Shown: positions 9,166 to 18,836 of the stretch, in pieces
Layout of the letters: every line of letters begins with the position of its first letter
Position numbering within the stretch: position 1 is the stretch's first letter
Source: Aromatoleum tolulyticum
Lineage (GTDB): Bacteria > Pseudomonadota > Gammaproteobacteria > Burkholderiales > Rhodocyclaceae
NCBI RefSeq assembly: GCF_900156155.1
Contig: NZ_FTMD01000004.1
Coordinates: forward strand, 62,001 to 126,000
DNA: 64,000 nucleotides
Direction: 5' to 3'
The notes under the pieces: generated by a model
The model's database searches: none
What the model saw: only the letters and a program-made list of their open reading frames with translations
Told to the model about the DNA's origin: nothing
Made by a program: the position numbers and the translations under genes

Positions 9166-10157
9166 ACCCGACCCGCATCGCCGTGTTCGGCTCCGGCGCA
9201 TGGGGTACCGCGCTGGCGCTGGCTTTCTCGGCGCAGCATCGCGTGATCCTGTGGGGGCGCGACGCCGACCACATCGCCACGCTCGCCGCGGCGCGCGTCA
9301 ACGCCCGCTACCTTCCGGACGTGCCGCTGCCGCAGGCGCTCGAACTGACATCGGATTTCGAGACCGCGGCACGCGACGCCGACCTTCATCTGGTCGTCAC
9401 GCCGCTCGCCGGATTGCGCCAGACCGCACGCCGCCTGCACGACATCCAGGCGCGCACGCCGCTGATCTGGGCGTGCAAGGGACTGGAAGCGGGCAGCGGA
9501 CGCCTGCCGCACGAGATCGTCGCGGCGGAACTCGGCGCGGACGCGCCCTGCGGCGTGCTGACCGGCCCCAGCTTCGCCGCGGAAGTCGCCCGCGGAATGC
9601 CGACGGCGGTCACACTGGCGGCGGCGGACATCGATTTCGCCCGGGAGTGGGTGCACAAGCTGCACCAGCCGCGGCTGCGCATGTACGCCAACAGCGACGT
9701 CGTCGGCGCCGAGATCGGGGGCGCGATCAAGAACGTGCTGGCGATTGCCGCCGGGGTTTCCGACGGCATGGGCTTCGGCCTCAATGCGCGCGCGGCACTG
9801 ATCACGCGCGGGCTCGCGGAGATCGCGCGCCTTGCCACGGCACTCGGCGGCCGCGCCGACACGCTGATGGGCCTGGCCGGCATGGGCGACCTCATCCTGA
9901 CCTGCACGGGCGACCTGTCGCGCAACCGCCGCGTCGGACTCGCACTCGCGCAGGGCAAGACCCTCCCCGAGATCCTGCACGAACTGGGACATGTCGCCGA
10001 AGGCGTATCCACCGCACGCGAGGTGGCAAGCCTCGCCGCCCGTCGCGGCGTCGACATGCCCCTGTGCGCCGCGGTCGACGAGCTGCTCCACGGCAACCGC
10101 CTGGGTCCGCGCGAAGTCGTCGAGCAGTTGCTGTCGCGCGAACCGCGCCAGGAATAG
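9162..10157 (+). CDS. gpsA: Glycerol-3-phosphate dehydrogenase [NAD(P)+]
   Basis: Makes sn-glycerol 3-phosphate from dihydroxyacetone phosphate for phospholipid synthesis. 331 residues; Rossmann motif GSGAWGTA near the N terminus, the conserved ACKGLE segment, the GPSFAAEV motif and the catalytic lysine region GGAIKNVLAIAAG. The only start that preserves the first beta-strand (RIAVFGSG) is TTG at 9162, which overlaps the stop of the upstream SH3 gene (TTGA), so translation is probably coupled. Confidence 0.94.
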   Translation: MNPTRIAVFGSGAWGTALALAFSAQHRVILWGRDADHIATLAAARVNARYLPDVPLPQALELTSDFETAARDADLHLVVTPLAGLRQTARRLHDIQARTPLIWACKGLEAGSGRLPHEIVAAELGADAPCGVLTGPSFAAEVARGMPTAVTLAAADIDFAREWVHKLHQPRLRMYANSDVVGAEIGGAIKNVLAIAAGVSDGMGFGLNARAALITRGLAEIARLATALGGRADTLMGLAGMGDLILTCTGDLSRNRRVGLALAQGKTLPEILHELGHVAEGVSTAREVASLAARRGVDMPLCAAVDELLHGNRLGPREVVEQLLSREPRQE

Positions 10158-10207
10158 GCCGGGCAGCTGCCCGCGCCTGCCCGATCGCCGGCCCGCGGCA
10201 ACCTTCC

Positions 10208-10675
10208 CTACCGCGCCGCGCCCGCGAATCCCAGCTGCCGCCACGCCTCGAACACGACGACCGCGACCGCATTCGACAAGTTCACGCTGCGGTTCGACGG
10301 ACACATGGGGATGCGCAGCATGCTCCCCTGCGGCAGCTTTGACAGCACGTCCGCGGGCAGGCCGCTGGTTTCCCGCCCGAACAGCAGCACATCCCCTTCG
10401 CGGTACTCGACCTTGTCGTAACGCTGCTCCCCTTTCGTGCTCAGCGCGAACATGCGCCGTCCGGCGAGGACGCGGCAGCACGCGTCGAAATCGTCGTGCA
10501 CGCTGACACGTGCGAGGTCGTGGTAATCGAGGCCTGCGCGCGCGAGCTGCCGGTCGGAAAGGTCGAAACCGAGCGGCCGGACCAGATGCAGGTGGGCGCC
10601 CGTATTGGCAGCGAGACGGATGGAGTTGCCCGTGTTGGGCGGAATTTCGGGTTGGTAGAGGACGATGTCGAGCAT
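10208..10675 (-). CDS. trmL: tRNA (cytidine(34)-2'-O)-methyltransferase
   Basis: A small SPOUT methyltransferase that 2'-O-methylates the wobble nucleotide of tRNA-Leu. 155 residues, normal for TrmL. The knotted SAM-binding region is visible as LLFGRETSGLP, followed by RIPMCPSNRSVNLSNAVAVVVFEA. The N-terminal motif is PEIPPNTGNSIRLAANTG. Its start lies 1 nt beyond the comF stop, so the pair forms an operon that converges on gpsA. Confidence 0.95.
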   Translation of the reverse strand: MLDIVLYQPEIPPNTGNSIRLAANTGAHLHLVRPLGFDLSDRQLARAGLDYHDLARVSVHDDFDACCRVLAGRRMFALSTKGEQRYDKVEYREGDVLLFGRETSGLPADVLSKLPQGSMLRIPMCPSNRSVNLSNAVAVVVFEAWRQLGFAGAAR

Positions 10676-10676
10676 T

Positions 10677-11366
10677 TCAGACCGGCGATGGAGTACGCGC
10701 GACGACCCGGTTCACTACGCGGGCTGCGCCGTGCGATTTTAACGTGCGCGCGAGTTCGTCGAGCGTTGCACCGGTGGTCATCACGTCATCGACGACCACC
10801 ACGGTCCTGCCTTCGAACGAGCCGTGGCAACGGAAGGCGCCGCGCATGTTGCGCCGCCGCTCGAGCCACGGCAGCGAGGCCTGCGGCGCCGTGTCGCGGA
10901 TGCGCTCAACTGCACCAGTCTCGAGCTGCAGCCCCCAGGCACGGGCGAGCGGTCGCGCGATCTCGGCAGCCTGGTTGAAGCCGCGCTCGCGCAGGCGCCC
11001 CGGGTGGAGCGGCATCGGCACCACGACCGCAGCCCCTTGCGGCGGCGCGAGCGGTTCCAGCAGGCCGGAGAGGAAGCGCGTCAGCGCCAGCCGTCGTCCG
11101 TATTTCAGCGCCTGAACGAGGCGGTCGACCGGAAACACGTAGGGCAAGGCCGCCGCCGTCGCGTCGAAGGCGGGCGCCGCGCGCTGGCAACTGCCGCAGA
11201 TCAGGTCTTCGCCGGACGGGATCGCGCACACCGGGCAGACCGTCGCCAGCCGTGGCAGGCCCTCGCGGCACGCCCCGCAAACCAGCGCGGAGCCGGCCCC
11301 CTGGCCGCACACGAAGCACTCGTTCGGCATGAGCCGCGCCGCGAGGATTCGCGCCATCGCCTCCAT
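10677..11366 (-). CDS. comF: ComF family phosphoribosyltransferase-like protein
   Basis: A ComF/GntX-type protein of about 229 residues. The N terminus has a four-cysteine zinc motif (CFVCGQ..CGACRE) and a second cysteine set (CPVC..CGSC). A phosphoribosyltransferase fold follows, with the PRPP loop VVVVDDVMTTGATLDE near the C terminus. Family members work in DNA uptake or in use of DNA as a nutrient. A TTG at 11387 is also in frame; no good ribosome-binding site decides between it and the ATG at 11366. Divergent from bioB, as often seen in betaproteobacteria. Confidence 0.9.
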   Translation of the reverse strand: MEAMARILAARLMPNECFVCGQGAGSALVCGACREGLPRLATVCPVCAIPSGEDLICGSCQRAAPAFDATAAALPYVFPVDRLVQALKYGRRLALTRFLSGLLEPLAPPQGAAVVVPMPLHPGRLRERGFNQAAEIARPLARAWGLQLETGAVERIRDTAPQASLPWLERRRNMRGAFRCHGSFEGRTVVVVDDVMTTGATLDELARTLKSHGAARVVNRVVARTPSPV

Positions 11367-11444
11367 ACGGTGAAGTACGTTTGACAAGTTTTCGCCGAAT
11401 GAACGAATATGGGAAGCTTCGCATTACATCCCGGAACTGCTTTC

Positions 11445-12437
11445 ATGACAATGACTTCCGCGTGCCGCAACCTCGAAACCCAGCCCGCCGCCAACGCCGC
11501 CGCCCGCAAGCAATGGAGCGTCGCCGAGGCCGAAGCATTGTTTGAAATGCCGTTCATGGACCTCGTCTTCCGCGCCCAGCAGGTGCACCGCGAGAACTTC
11601 GACGCCAATGCCGTGCAGCGCTCCACGCTGCTGTCGATCAAGACCGGCGGCTGTTCCGAGGACTGCAGCTACTGCTCGCAGTCGGCCCGCTACAAGACCG
11701 GTCTCGACCGCCAGCAGCTGATGGCGGTCGCCGAGGTCGTCGAGAAGGCCAAGGCGGCGAAGGCCAAGGGATCCAGCCGCTTCTGCATGGGCGCCGCATG
11801 GAAGGGGCCCAAGGAGCGCGAGATGGAGACGGTCCTCGCGATGGTGCGCGAGGTGAAGGCGCTGGGCATGGAAACCTGCGTCACCCTGGGCATGCTCAAG
11901 GGCGACCAGGCGCAGCAGCTCAAGGACGCCGGCCTCGACTACTACAACCACAACGTCGACACCGCGCCCGAATACTACGACAAGGTGATCACGACGCACA
12001 CTCTCGCCGACCGCCTCGACACCATCGACCAGGTGCGCAATGCCGGCATCAACGTATGCTCGGGCGGCATCATCGGCATGGGCGAAGGCCGCAGCGGCCG
12101 CGCTGGCCTGCTCGTGCAGCTCGCGAACCTGGACCGTCCGCCGGAGTCGGTGCCGATCAACAACCTCGTCGCGATCCCCGGCACCCCGCTTGCCGAAGCC
12201 GAAAAGCTCGACCCGTTCGAATTCGTGCGCACGATCGCCGCGGCGCGCATCATGATGCCGACCAGCTTCGTGCGCCTGTCCGCGGGCCGCGAGCAGATGA
12301 GCGACGAGATGCAGGCCCTGTGCTTCATGGCCGGCGCGAATTCGATCTTCTACGGCGAGCGCCTGCTGACCACGGACAACCCCGAAGCCGACCGCGACGA
12401 GAAGCTGTTCGCCCGCCTCGGCCTGCGCCCGATCTGA
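11445..12437 (+). CDS. bioB: Biotin synthase
   Basis: A radical-SAM enzyme that inserts sulfur into dethiobiotin. The [4Fe-4S] ligands are in CSEDCSYC (Cys70, 74 and 77 counted from the ATG at 11445). The second-cluster residues are in the conserved CVTLGM and [12 protein letters not shown] regions, and [13 protein letters not shown] is the family signature. About 330 residues. An upstream ATG at 11409 would add 12 residues; the start choice is not certain. Followed 14 bp later by bioC, making a short biotin operon. Confidence 0.95.
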   Translation: MTMTSACRNLETQPAANAAARKQWSVAEAEALFEMPFMDLVFRAQQVHRENFDANAVQRSTLLSIKTGGCSEDCSYCSQSARYKTGLDRQQLMAVAEVVEKAKAAKAKGSSRFCMGAAWKGPKEREMETVLAMVREVKALGMETCVTLGMLKGDQAQQLKDAGLDYYNHNVDTAPEYYDKVITTHTLADRLDTIDQVRNAGINVCSGGIIGMGEGRSGRAGLLVQLANLDRPPESVPINNLVAIPGTPLAEAEKLDPFEFVRTIAAARIMMPTSFVRLSAGREQMSDEMQALCFMAGANSIFYGERLLTTDNPEADRDEKLFARLGLRPI

Positions 12438-12451
12438 GCGGTCCGCACGGG

Positions 12452-13345
12452 ATGGCCGGCGACGCAGACTTCGCGCTCGACCGCACACTCCTGATCCGGC
12501 GCTTCGGGCGCGCGGCGGCAACCTGCGACGAGGTTGCCGTGCTCGCACGCGAGGTCGCGCGGCGCATGGATGAGCGGCTCGACTACATCCGCATCGAACC
12601 GAAGCGCATCCTCGACCTCGGCTGCGGCACCGGAGCCGACCTCGATGGGCTCGGCCGCCGTTTCCCGGCGGCGCATCGCGTCGGCGCCGACTTCGCGCTG
12701 CCCATGCTCGCCCGCGCGCGTGGCGCGCGCGGCCTGCTCGACCGCCTGCGCGCCCTGGGAAGGCCCCAGGGGCCCACGCTCGCCTGTACCGACGCCGCCG
12801 CCCTGCCCTTTGCGCGCGCCAGCATGTCGCTGGTGTGGTCCAACCTGATGCTCAACTGGCTCGCCGACCCGCTTCCGGCGCTGCGCGAAGTGCATCGCGT
12901 GCTGGAAGTGGACGGCATGCTGATGTTCTCGACGCTGGGCCCGGACACGCTGCGCGAGCTGCGCGCCGCATTGCCCGCCGCTCAGGGCGAGCGCGTGCAC
13001 CGCTTCATCGACATGCACGACCTGGGCGACGCCCTGGTACAGGCCGGTTTTTCCGACCCCGTGATGGACATGGAAGTGCTGACGCTGACCTACGCGGACC
13101 TCGACGAACTGCTGCGCGACCTGCGCCTGTCGGGCTGCGCCAATGCAAGCGTCGCGCGCCCGCGCGGCCTGGCGGGGAAAGGCGGCTGGGAAGCCGCCCG
13201 GCAGACCTTCGAGGCGCTGCGCCGGGATGGTCGCCTGCCCGCAACCTTCGAGATCGTGCAGGGCCATGCGTGGAAGGCCCAGCCGAAGACGAGCGACGAC
13301 GGCCGCGCCATCGTCCGTTTCCAGCCGCGCCCCGCCAAGGGTTGA
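12452..13345 (+). CDS. bioC: Malonyl-ACP O-methyltransferase BioC
   Basis: A class I SAM-dependent methyltransferase that masks malonyl-ACP to start pimelate assembly for biotin. 297 residues with the glycine-rich motif LDLGCGTG (about residue 53), an acidic residue after the next strand (GADFALPML), and the LVWSNLMLNWLADP segment typical of BioC. An internal insertion, LGRPQGPT, lies before motif II. The ATG at 12452 is the first in-frame start after the bioB stop. The context right after bioB supports BioC over a generic methyltransferase. Confidence 0.9.
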   Translation: MAGDADFALDRTLLIRRFGRAAATCDEVAVLAREVARRMDERLDYIRIEPKRILDLGCGTGADLDGLGRRFPAAHRVGADFALPMLARARGARGLLDRLRALGRPQGPTLACTDAAALPFARASMSLVWSNLMLNWLADPLPALREVHRVLEVDGMLMFSTLGPDTLRELRAALPAAQGERVHRFIDMHDLGDALVQAGFSDPVMDMEVLTLTYADLDELLRDLRLSGCANASVARPRGLAGKGGWEAARQTFEALRRDGRLPATFEIVQGHAWKAQPKTSDDGRAIVRFQPRPAKG

Positions 13346-13352
13346 GATAGAC

Positions 13353-14012
13353 GTGGGCAGACCGTGCGCAGGCCCGGTGTGGCTCTTCGACCTGGATAAC
13401 ACGCTGCATAACGCCAGCGCGCACATCTTCCCGCACATCAACGTGAGCATGACGGCCTACCTCGCGCGGCACCTCGCGCTGAGCGACGAGGACGCCAACG
13501 CCCTGCGGGTGCGCTACTGGCGACGCTACGGCGCGACGCTGACCGGTCTCATGCGCCACCACGGCGTGAATCCGCACCACTTCCTCGCGGAAACGCACCG
13601 CTTCGAACGGCTGCACGCGATGATGGTCTTCGACCGCGCACTCGGCGCGTTGCTGCGCCGCCTGCCCGGGCGCAAGATCGTGTTCTCGAACGGACCGCAA
13701 CGCTACGCCGGCGCCGTCCTCGAAGCAATGGGGATGCGCCGGCATTTCGCCGCGGTCTATGGCATCGAGCAGATGCGCTTCCACCCGAAACCGCAGGCAC
13801 GCGCCTTCCGCCACCTGCTGCACGATCTGCGGCTGCGGCCGCAACGCTGCATCCTGGTCGAGGATTCCGCCGACAACCTGCGCACCGCCCGCCGGCTGGG
13901 CATGAAGACGGTGCTGGTCGGCCGCAACGTAAAGAGGCCGGCCTATGTCGACGTCAGGATCGCATCGATCCTCGATCTGCGTCGCGCGGCCGGCCGCCTG
14001 CTGCCCCGGTAG
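13353..14012 (+). CDS. HAD-superfamily pyrimidine 5'-nucleotidase
   Basis: A HAD hydrolase of about 219 residues, similar in layout to the Sdt1/Phm8-like pyrimidine 5'-nucleotidases found in many betaproteobacteria. Motif I is FDLDNTL with nucleophile Asp13 and Asp15. Motif II is VFSNG, and motif III/IV are KPQARAF and LVEDSADNL. The cap domain lies between residues ~20 and 100. The most plausible start is GTG at 13353, 8 nt after the bioC stop. The substrate cannot be read from sequence; some members dephosphorylate UMP, CMP or modified nucleotides. Confidence 0.87.
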   Translation: MGRPCAGPVWLFDLDNTLHNASAHIFPHINVSMTAYLARHLALSDEDANALRVRYWRRYGATLTGLMRHHGVNPHHFLAETHRFERLHAMMVFDRALGALLRRLPGRKIVFSNGPQRYAGAVLEAMGMRRHFAAVYGIEQMRFHPKPQARAFRHLLHDLRLRPQRCILVEDSADNLRTARRLGMKTVLVGRNVKRPAYVDVRIASILDLRRAAGRLLPR

Positions 14013-14023
14013 GGATACCGGGG
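14004..14023. terminator. Stem-loop between convergent HAD gene and hemB
   Basis: A perfect 8-bp stem with a 4-nt loop that includes the HAD stop codon. There is no T tract on either side, so it may only weakly terminate or protect 3' ends. Confidence 0.4.
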
Positions 14024-14039
14024 CCGGATACGCCCGACC

Positions 14040-15074
<1,035 letters not shown>

Positions 15075-15115
15075 TCAGTTAATCGACACGAAACATAAGG
15101 TAACGAATTCGGGTG

Positions 15116-15144
15116 GGAACTTATTCAAAGTCCATTTACTCTGA
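15116..15144 (+). promoter_or_regulatory. Sigma-E-like promoter of the candidate sRNA
   Basis: GGAACTT at 15116-15122 and TCTGA at 15140-15144 with a 17-nt spacer match the known ECF sigma-E (RpoE) promoter pattern. The expected start of transcription is around 15149-15152. No + strand protein gene lies downstream before the terminator. Confidence 0.6.
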
Positions 15145-15149
15145 AAGTC

Positions 15150-15258
15150 CGGATGGTGACGAGCCGTCCCCCGCTTCACCTCCCTGAGCGGGTGCCTTAA
15201 TCCCGTTAAGGCGTTTGACCCCGGGCTTTATCCCCTTTGGCCCGGGGTCTTTTATTTT
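15150..15258 (+). ncRNA. Candidate trans-acting small RNA between hemB and engB
   Basis: About 109 nt with three consecutive stem-loops and no coding potential. Stem 1 (15170-15175 with 15187-15192, extended by C77-G86 and A78-T85 past a bulged T) exposes the loop CCTCCC at 15179-15184. Stem 2 (15194-15200 with 15206-15212) is a perfect 7-bp stem with loop TCCCG. Stem 3 (15217-15226 with 15240-15249) is a perfect 10-bp stem with a TTTATCCCCTTTG loop, followed by TTTTATTTT. C-rich single-stranded loops of this kind can pair with Shine-Dalgarno sequences. A sigma-E-like promoter sits just upstream. The 3' end overlaps the stop codon of convergent engB by a few bases. I do not recognise it as a named RNA family; existence and 5' end are inferred. 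Confidence 0.65.
15217..15258 (+). terminator. Rho-independent terminator of the candidate sRNA
   Basis: A perfect 10-bp GC-rich stem with a T-rich tail only on the + strand side. Read on the minus strand (engB direction) there is no T tract after the stem. The terminator therefore serves a + strand transcript, although the only flanking genes, hemB and engB, are on the minus strand. Confidence 0.85.
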
Positions 15259-15902
15259 CCGGCACCACCCAGGCGCGCCGTCGCGGGAATCGCGGGCAGC
15301 GCTTCCGTCGGCAGGTTCAGCCAGCCCGCCACGGTGTGTTCGACCTCTTCCGCCCCGACCTTCTTCAGGCTCGAGAACAGCTGGGCCGTGATCTGCGCTC
15401 CCAGCGGCGCCAGTTCGCGGCGCACCGCGGCCAGCGTGGCCGCCGCCTCGTTGCGCGTGAGCTTGTCGGCCTTCGTCAGCAGCACGTGAATCGGCCGCCC
15501 GCTCGGCAGGAACCAGTCGATCATCTGGCGGTCCAGCGGCGTCAGCGGATGGCGCGAATCCATGATCAGCACGAGCCCGACGAGACTCTGACGCTGGCGC
15601 AGGTAGTTCTCCAGCAGGCTCACCCACTGCCGGCGGATCGCCTCGGGCACCTTGGCGTAGCCGTAGCCGGGGAGGTCGACCAGAATCGCGCCGCAATCGA
15701 GACGGAAGAAGTTGATCAGCTGCGTGCGCCCGGGCGTCTTCGACACATATGCGAGACGCGTATGGTCGGCAAGCGTATTGATGGCACTCGACTTGCCGGC
15801 GTTCGAACGGCCGGCAAAAGCGATCTCGGCCCCGTCCGGAACCGGCAGATCGCCCGGTTTTGCTATGGAAATCTCGAATTTTGCGTTGCGGAAGAGGGAC
15901 AT
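15252..15902 (-). CDS. engB: Ribosome biogenesis GTPase EngB/YsxC
   Basis: A small essential GTPase for 50S subunit assembly. 216 residues with G1 GRSNAGKS (31-38), G3 DLPGYG and G4 TKADK. The start at 15902 ([15 protein letters not shown]) matches the family; in-frame upstream codons to 16031 lie in the promoter region of the divergent cytochrome gene. The stop codon lies within the T-rich tail of the convergent sRNA terminator. Confidence 0.95.
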   Translation of the reverse strand: MSLFRNAKFEISIAKPGDLPVPDGAEIAFAGRSNAGKSSAINTLADHTRLAYVSKTPGRTQLINFFRLDCGAILVDLPGYGYAKVPEAIRRQWVSLLENYLRQRQSLVGLVLIMDSRHPLTPLDRQMIDWFLPSGRPIHVLLTKADKLTRNEAAATLAAVRRELAPLGAQITAQLFSSLKKVGAEEVEHTVAGWLNLPTEALPAIPATARLGGAGK

Positions 15903-15976
15903 CGGAAGGGAGGCGAAAACGCGGATGGTTATGCCGGACAGCCTACATTGCATCGCGCAAATCGGGCCAGCTGTTA

Positions 15977-15982
15977 TAGAAT
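15977..15982 (+). promoter_or_regulatory. Possible -10 box for cytochrome c4 gene
   Basis: TAGAAT within an AT-rich patch (TTATAGAATA), 41 bp before the ATG at 16024, in the short divergent spacer with engB. No clear -35 at normal spacing. Confidence 0.35.
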
Positions 15983-16023
15983 ACCGCGTTTGCGATAACC
16001 ACTCACGGCTTTCTGAGGACACC

Positions 16024-16653
16024 ATGATCAAGCGTTCCCTGCTGCTCTCGCTGCTGCTGGTTACGGGCGGCCTTCATGCCCAGGACCAGGCGGCCCCCGA
16101 CCTCGCCAAGGCGAAACAGACTGCAGAAACCCTCTGCGTCGGGTGCCACGGCGCCGACGGCAACAGCCCGATTCCGGTCAACCCGAAACTGGCTGGCCAG
16201 CATTCCGACTACCTCTTCAAGCAGCTGAAGAACTTCAAGGGCTGGAACGGCAAGCCCGCCGAACGCGAGAACCCGATCATGGGCGGCATGGTCGCGGCGC
16301 TCGAGGAAGCGGACATGAAGGCGCTCGCCCTCCACTTCTCGTCGCAGACGCTGCAACCCGATTCGGCCAAGAACCCGGACCTCGCCAAGCTCGGCCAGAA
16401 CATCTGGCGTGCGGGCCTCCCGGCCAAGGGCGTTCCCGCCTGTGCCGGCTGCCACGGCCCCGCCGGCGCCGGCCTGCCGGCGCAGTTCCCGCGCATCGCG
16501 GGCCAGTATGCCGACTACACCGAGGCCCAGCTGAAGGCCTTCCGCGACGGCGTGCGCAAGAACGACCCGGCGCAAATGATGCAGACCATCGCGTTGAAGA
16601 TGACCGATCCGGAAATGAAGGCGGTCGCCGACTACGCCGCCGGCCTGCGCTGA
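16024..16653 (+). CDS. Dihaem cytochrome c4
   Basis: A periplasmic two-haem cytochrome c that carries electrons between the bc1 complex and terminal oxidases. 209 residues: signal peptide (1-19, LHAQ), haem motif 1 CVGCH (38-42) and haem motif 2 CAGCH (140-144). Each half has the cytochrome c fold, and the PIMGGM and QMMQTIA segments supply the axial methionines. The two halves show an internal duplication ([18 protein letters not shown] versus [18 protein letters not shown]). Cytochrome c4 next to engB is a recurring order in beta- and gammaproteobacteria. Confidence 0.95.
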   Translation: MIKRSLLLSLLLVTGGLHAQDQAAPDLAKAKQTAETLCVGCHGADGNSPIPVNPKLAGQHSDYLFKQLKNFKGWNGKPAERENPIMGGMVAALEEADMKALALHFSSQTLQPDSAKNPDLAKLGQNIWRAGLPAKGVPACAGCHGPAGAGLPAQFPRIAGQYADYTEAQLKAFRDGVRKNDPAQMMQTIALKMTDPEMKAVADYAAGLR

Positions 16654-16678
16654 TCGTCCAGCGCCGCAGCGGTCTCGA

Positions 16679-16703
16679 AAGGGGTGGCATGGCCACCCCT
16701 TTT
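16679..16703 (+). terminator. Rho-independent terminator after cytochrome c4
   Basis: An 8-bp GC-rich stem (GGGGTGGC with GCCACCCC) flanked by AA and TTTT, 25 bp beyond the stop codon. Confidence 0.8.
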
Positions 16704-16822
16704 CATTTCGTGCGCCGGCTGCGTGCGTCGCCCTCGCGCCCGCCCTTCGCACGGCGCGCAAGATCGGACGATAATGCGCCTTTCCCACGATCGAGCGAAT
16801 GCCGCGTCCAGGAACGAAAACC

Positions 16823-18076
16823 ATGGCACAGAACCCCGGGAGCCCGACCTCCGCCCGCGCTCCAAACTACACCGCTGCCGAGGCGAGGCGGGCCATTCTC
16901 GACCGGCTGACGCCGGTCGGCGGATGGGAGCGCGTAAATGTCCGCAGCGCCCTCGGGCGCGTGCTCGCCGAGGACGTGATTGCGCCGTGCAACGTGCCGG
17001 CTCATGACAACTCGGCGATGGACGGCTATGCGGTGCGCCACGTCGACCTCGCGCCGCAGGGCGAGACTACCCTGACCGTCGTCGGCACGGCGTTTGCGGG
17101 CAAGCCCTTCTCGGGCATCGTCGGCGCCGGGCAGGCCGTCCGGATCATGACCGGGGCGGCGATTCCCGAAGGCGCCGACACGATCGTCGTGCAGGAAGTG
17201 ACGCGCGCCGCCGACGGCAAGGTGCATGTTCCCGCGGGACAGCGCGCCGGACAGAACCTGCGCCGCGCCGGCGAGGACCTGGCACTGGGCGGCGTCGCCC
17301 TGCCCGCGGGCAAGCGCTGCGGACCGGCCGAACTGGGCCTCATCGCCTCGCTCGGCATCGCCGAGGTCGCCGTGCGCCGTCGCCTGCGCGTGGCCTTCTT
17401 CTCCACCGGCGACGAGCTCGCGTCAATCGGCAAGCCGCTCGCGCCCGGCGAGGTGTACGACAGCAACCGCTACACGCTCTTCGGCGCGCTCTCACGCCTG
17501 GGTTGCGATCTCATCGACATGGGCGTCGTGCGCGACGACCCGCAGGCGCTGGAAACGGCCTTCCGCGACGCGTCGGTGAACGCCGACGTGATCCTGACGA
17601 GCGGCGGCGTGTCGGTGGGGGAAGCGGACTTCATCCGCGAGCTCGTGAATCGCCTCGGCGAGGTCGCGTTCTGGAAGATCGACATCAAGCCCGGACGGCC
17701 GATGGCCTTCGGACGCGTCGGCGATGCGTGGCTGTTCGGCCTGCCCGGCAATCCGGTTGCAGTGCTGGTGACCTTCTACCAGTTCGTCCAGGACGCCCTG
17801 CAAGCCCTGTCCGGCGTCTCGCCGCTGCCCGAGCCGGCGTTGTTCGACGTGGTGTGCGCGGAAACCATCCGCAAGCAGCCCGGACGACGCGAATTCATGC
17901 GTGGCCGCCTGACCCTCGTCGACGGCCGCCAGACGGTGCGGCTTGCCGGCGCGCAGGGTTCGGGCGTGCTGCGTTCGATGTCGGAAGCCAACTGCTTCAT
18001 CGTGCTGCCGGAAGAGCGTGGCGACGTCCTCGCCGGCGAGACGGTGCAGGTGCAGATCTTCGACGGCCTCGTGTAA
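16823..18076 (+). CDS. moeA: Molybdopterin molybdenumtransferase MoeA
   Basis: Inserts molybdate into adenylated molybdopterin. 417 residues. The four-domain MoeA layout is visible: N-terminal [10 protein letters not shown] signature, the beta-barrel segment [11 protein letters not shown]...[14 protein letters not shown], the MoaB-like domain with FFSTGDEL...YDSNRY and [12 protein letters not shown]...GRPMAFG...GLPGNPVAV, and the C-terminal domain. A good AGGA ribosome-binding site is placed for the ATG at 16823 (an in-frame ATG at 16799 lacks one). Followed 22 bp later by rpiA. Confidence 0.95.
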   Translation: MAQNPGSPTSARAPNYTAAEARRAILDRLTPVGGWERVNVRSALGRVLAEDVIAPCNVPAHDNSAMDGYAVRHVDLAPQGETTLTVVGTAFAGKPFSGIVGAGQAVRIMTGAAIPEGADTIVVQEVTRAADGKVHVPAGQRAGQNLRRAGEDLALGGVALPAGKRCGPAELGLIASLGIAEVAVRRRLRVAFFSTGDELASIGKPLAPGEVYDSNRYTLFGALSRLGCDLIDMGVVRDDPQALETAFRDASVNADVILTSGGVSVGEADFIRELVNRLGEVAFWKIDIKPGRPMAFGRVGDAWLFGLPGNPVAVLVTFYQFVQDALQALSGVSPLPEPALFDVVCAETIRKQPGRREFMRGRLTLVDGRQTVRLAGAQGSGVLRSMSEANCFIVLPEERGDVLAGETVQVQIFDGLV

Positions 18077-18098
18077 GACCCACCCACAGGAATACCCA

Positions 18099-18767
18099 AT
18101 GAATCAGGACGAACTGAAGAAGGCCGCGGCGCACGCGGCACTGGACTACGTCGAGGACGGCATGATCGTCGGCGTCGGCACGGGCTCGACGGTCAATCAC
18201 TTCATCGACGGTCTGGCGGACATGCGCGGGCGCATCGCCGGTGCCGTGTCGAGTTCGGACGCGAGCGCCCGCCGGCTCGAGGGCTACGGCATTCCGCTGA
18301 TCGACCTCAACGGCGTGACCGAGCTGCAACTCTACGTGGACGGGGCGGACGAGATCGACGGCGGCTTCGCGATGATCAAGGGCGGCGGCGGCGCGCTGAC
18401 GCGCGAGAAGATCGTCGCCGCGGTTGCCGAACGTTTCGTGTGCATCTGCGACCAGTCGAAGCTCGTCAGTTGCCTGGGCGCCTTCCCGCTGCCCGTGGAG
18501 GTGATCCCGATGGCGCGCGCCTACGTCGAGCGTCGCCTCGCCCGCATCGGCGGACGCCCCGTGCTGCGCGAGGGCTTCGTGACCGACAACGGCAACCTGA
18601 TCCTGGACGTGCACGGCCTGCGCATTCCGGAGCCGCAAGCCCTGGAAACGGAGATCAACCAGATCACCGGCGTCGTCACCAACGGCCTGTTTGCGCTGCG
18701 CGGCGCCGACCTGCTGCTGCTGGCCACGCCGACAGGCGTCGAGCGGCGCGTCGCCGCGAGCTCCTGA
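18099..18767 (+). CDS. rpiA: Ribose-5-phosphate isomerase A
   Basis: Interconverts ribose 5-phosphate and ribulose 5-phosphate in the pentose phosphate pathway (and in the Calvin cycle if one operates). 222 residues with the RpiA signatures [45 protein letters not shown] and the active-site Lys in DQSKLV. The AGGA site 8-10 nt upstream supports the ATG at 18099. Confidence 0.95.
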   Translation: MNQDELKKAAAHAALDYVEDGMIVGVGTGSTVNHFIDGLADMRGRIAGAVSSSDASARRLEGYGIPLIDLNGVTELQLYVDGADEIDGGFAMIKGGGGALTREKIVAAVAERFVCICDQSKLVSCLGAFPLPVEVIPMARAYVERRLARIGGRPVLREGFVTDNGNLILDVHGLRIPEPQALETEINQITGVVTNGLFALRGADLLLLATPTGVERRVAASS

Positions 18768-18836
18768 GCCGCAACCATCGGTGCAATATTTCCGTCACAT
18801 TCGCCTGCTAGCCTCGCGCTCTCTCGGGACCGGAAC

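Noticed and set aside
8637-10481. A 614-codon minus-strand open frame opposite gpsA
   Set aside because: Antisense shadow of the SH3-like gene and gpsA, both of which are clear.
16003-16824. Minus-strand open frame opposite cytochrome c4
   Set aside because: Antisense to a gene with signal peptide and two haem motifs; no independent support.
18781-18836. Possible Pho box upstream of phoU (CCGTCAC followed by GCCTGCT)
   Set aside because: Only one half resembles the CTGTCAT/CTGTCAC consensus; the second half does not, so the match is too weak.
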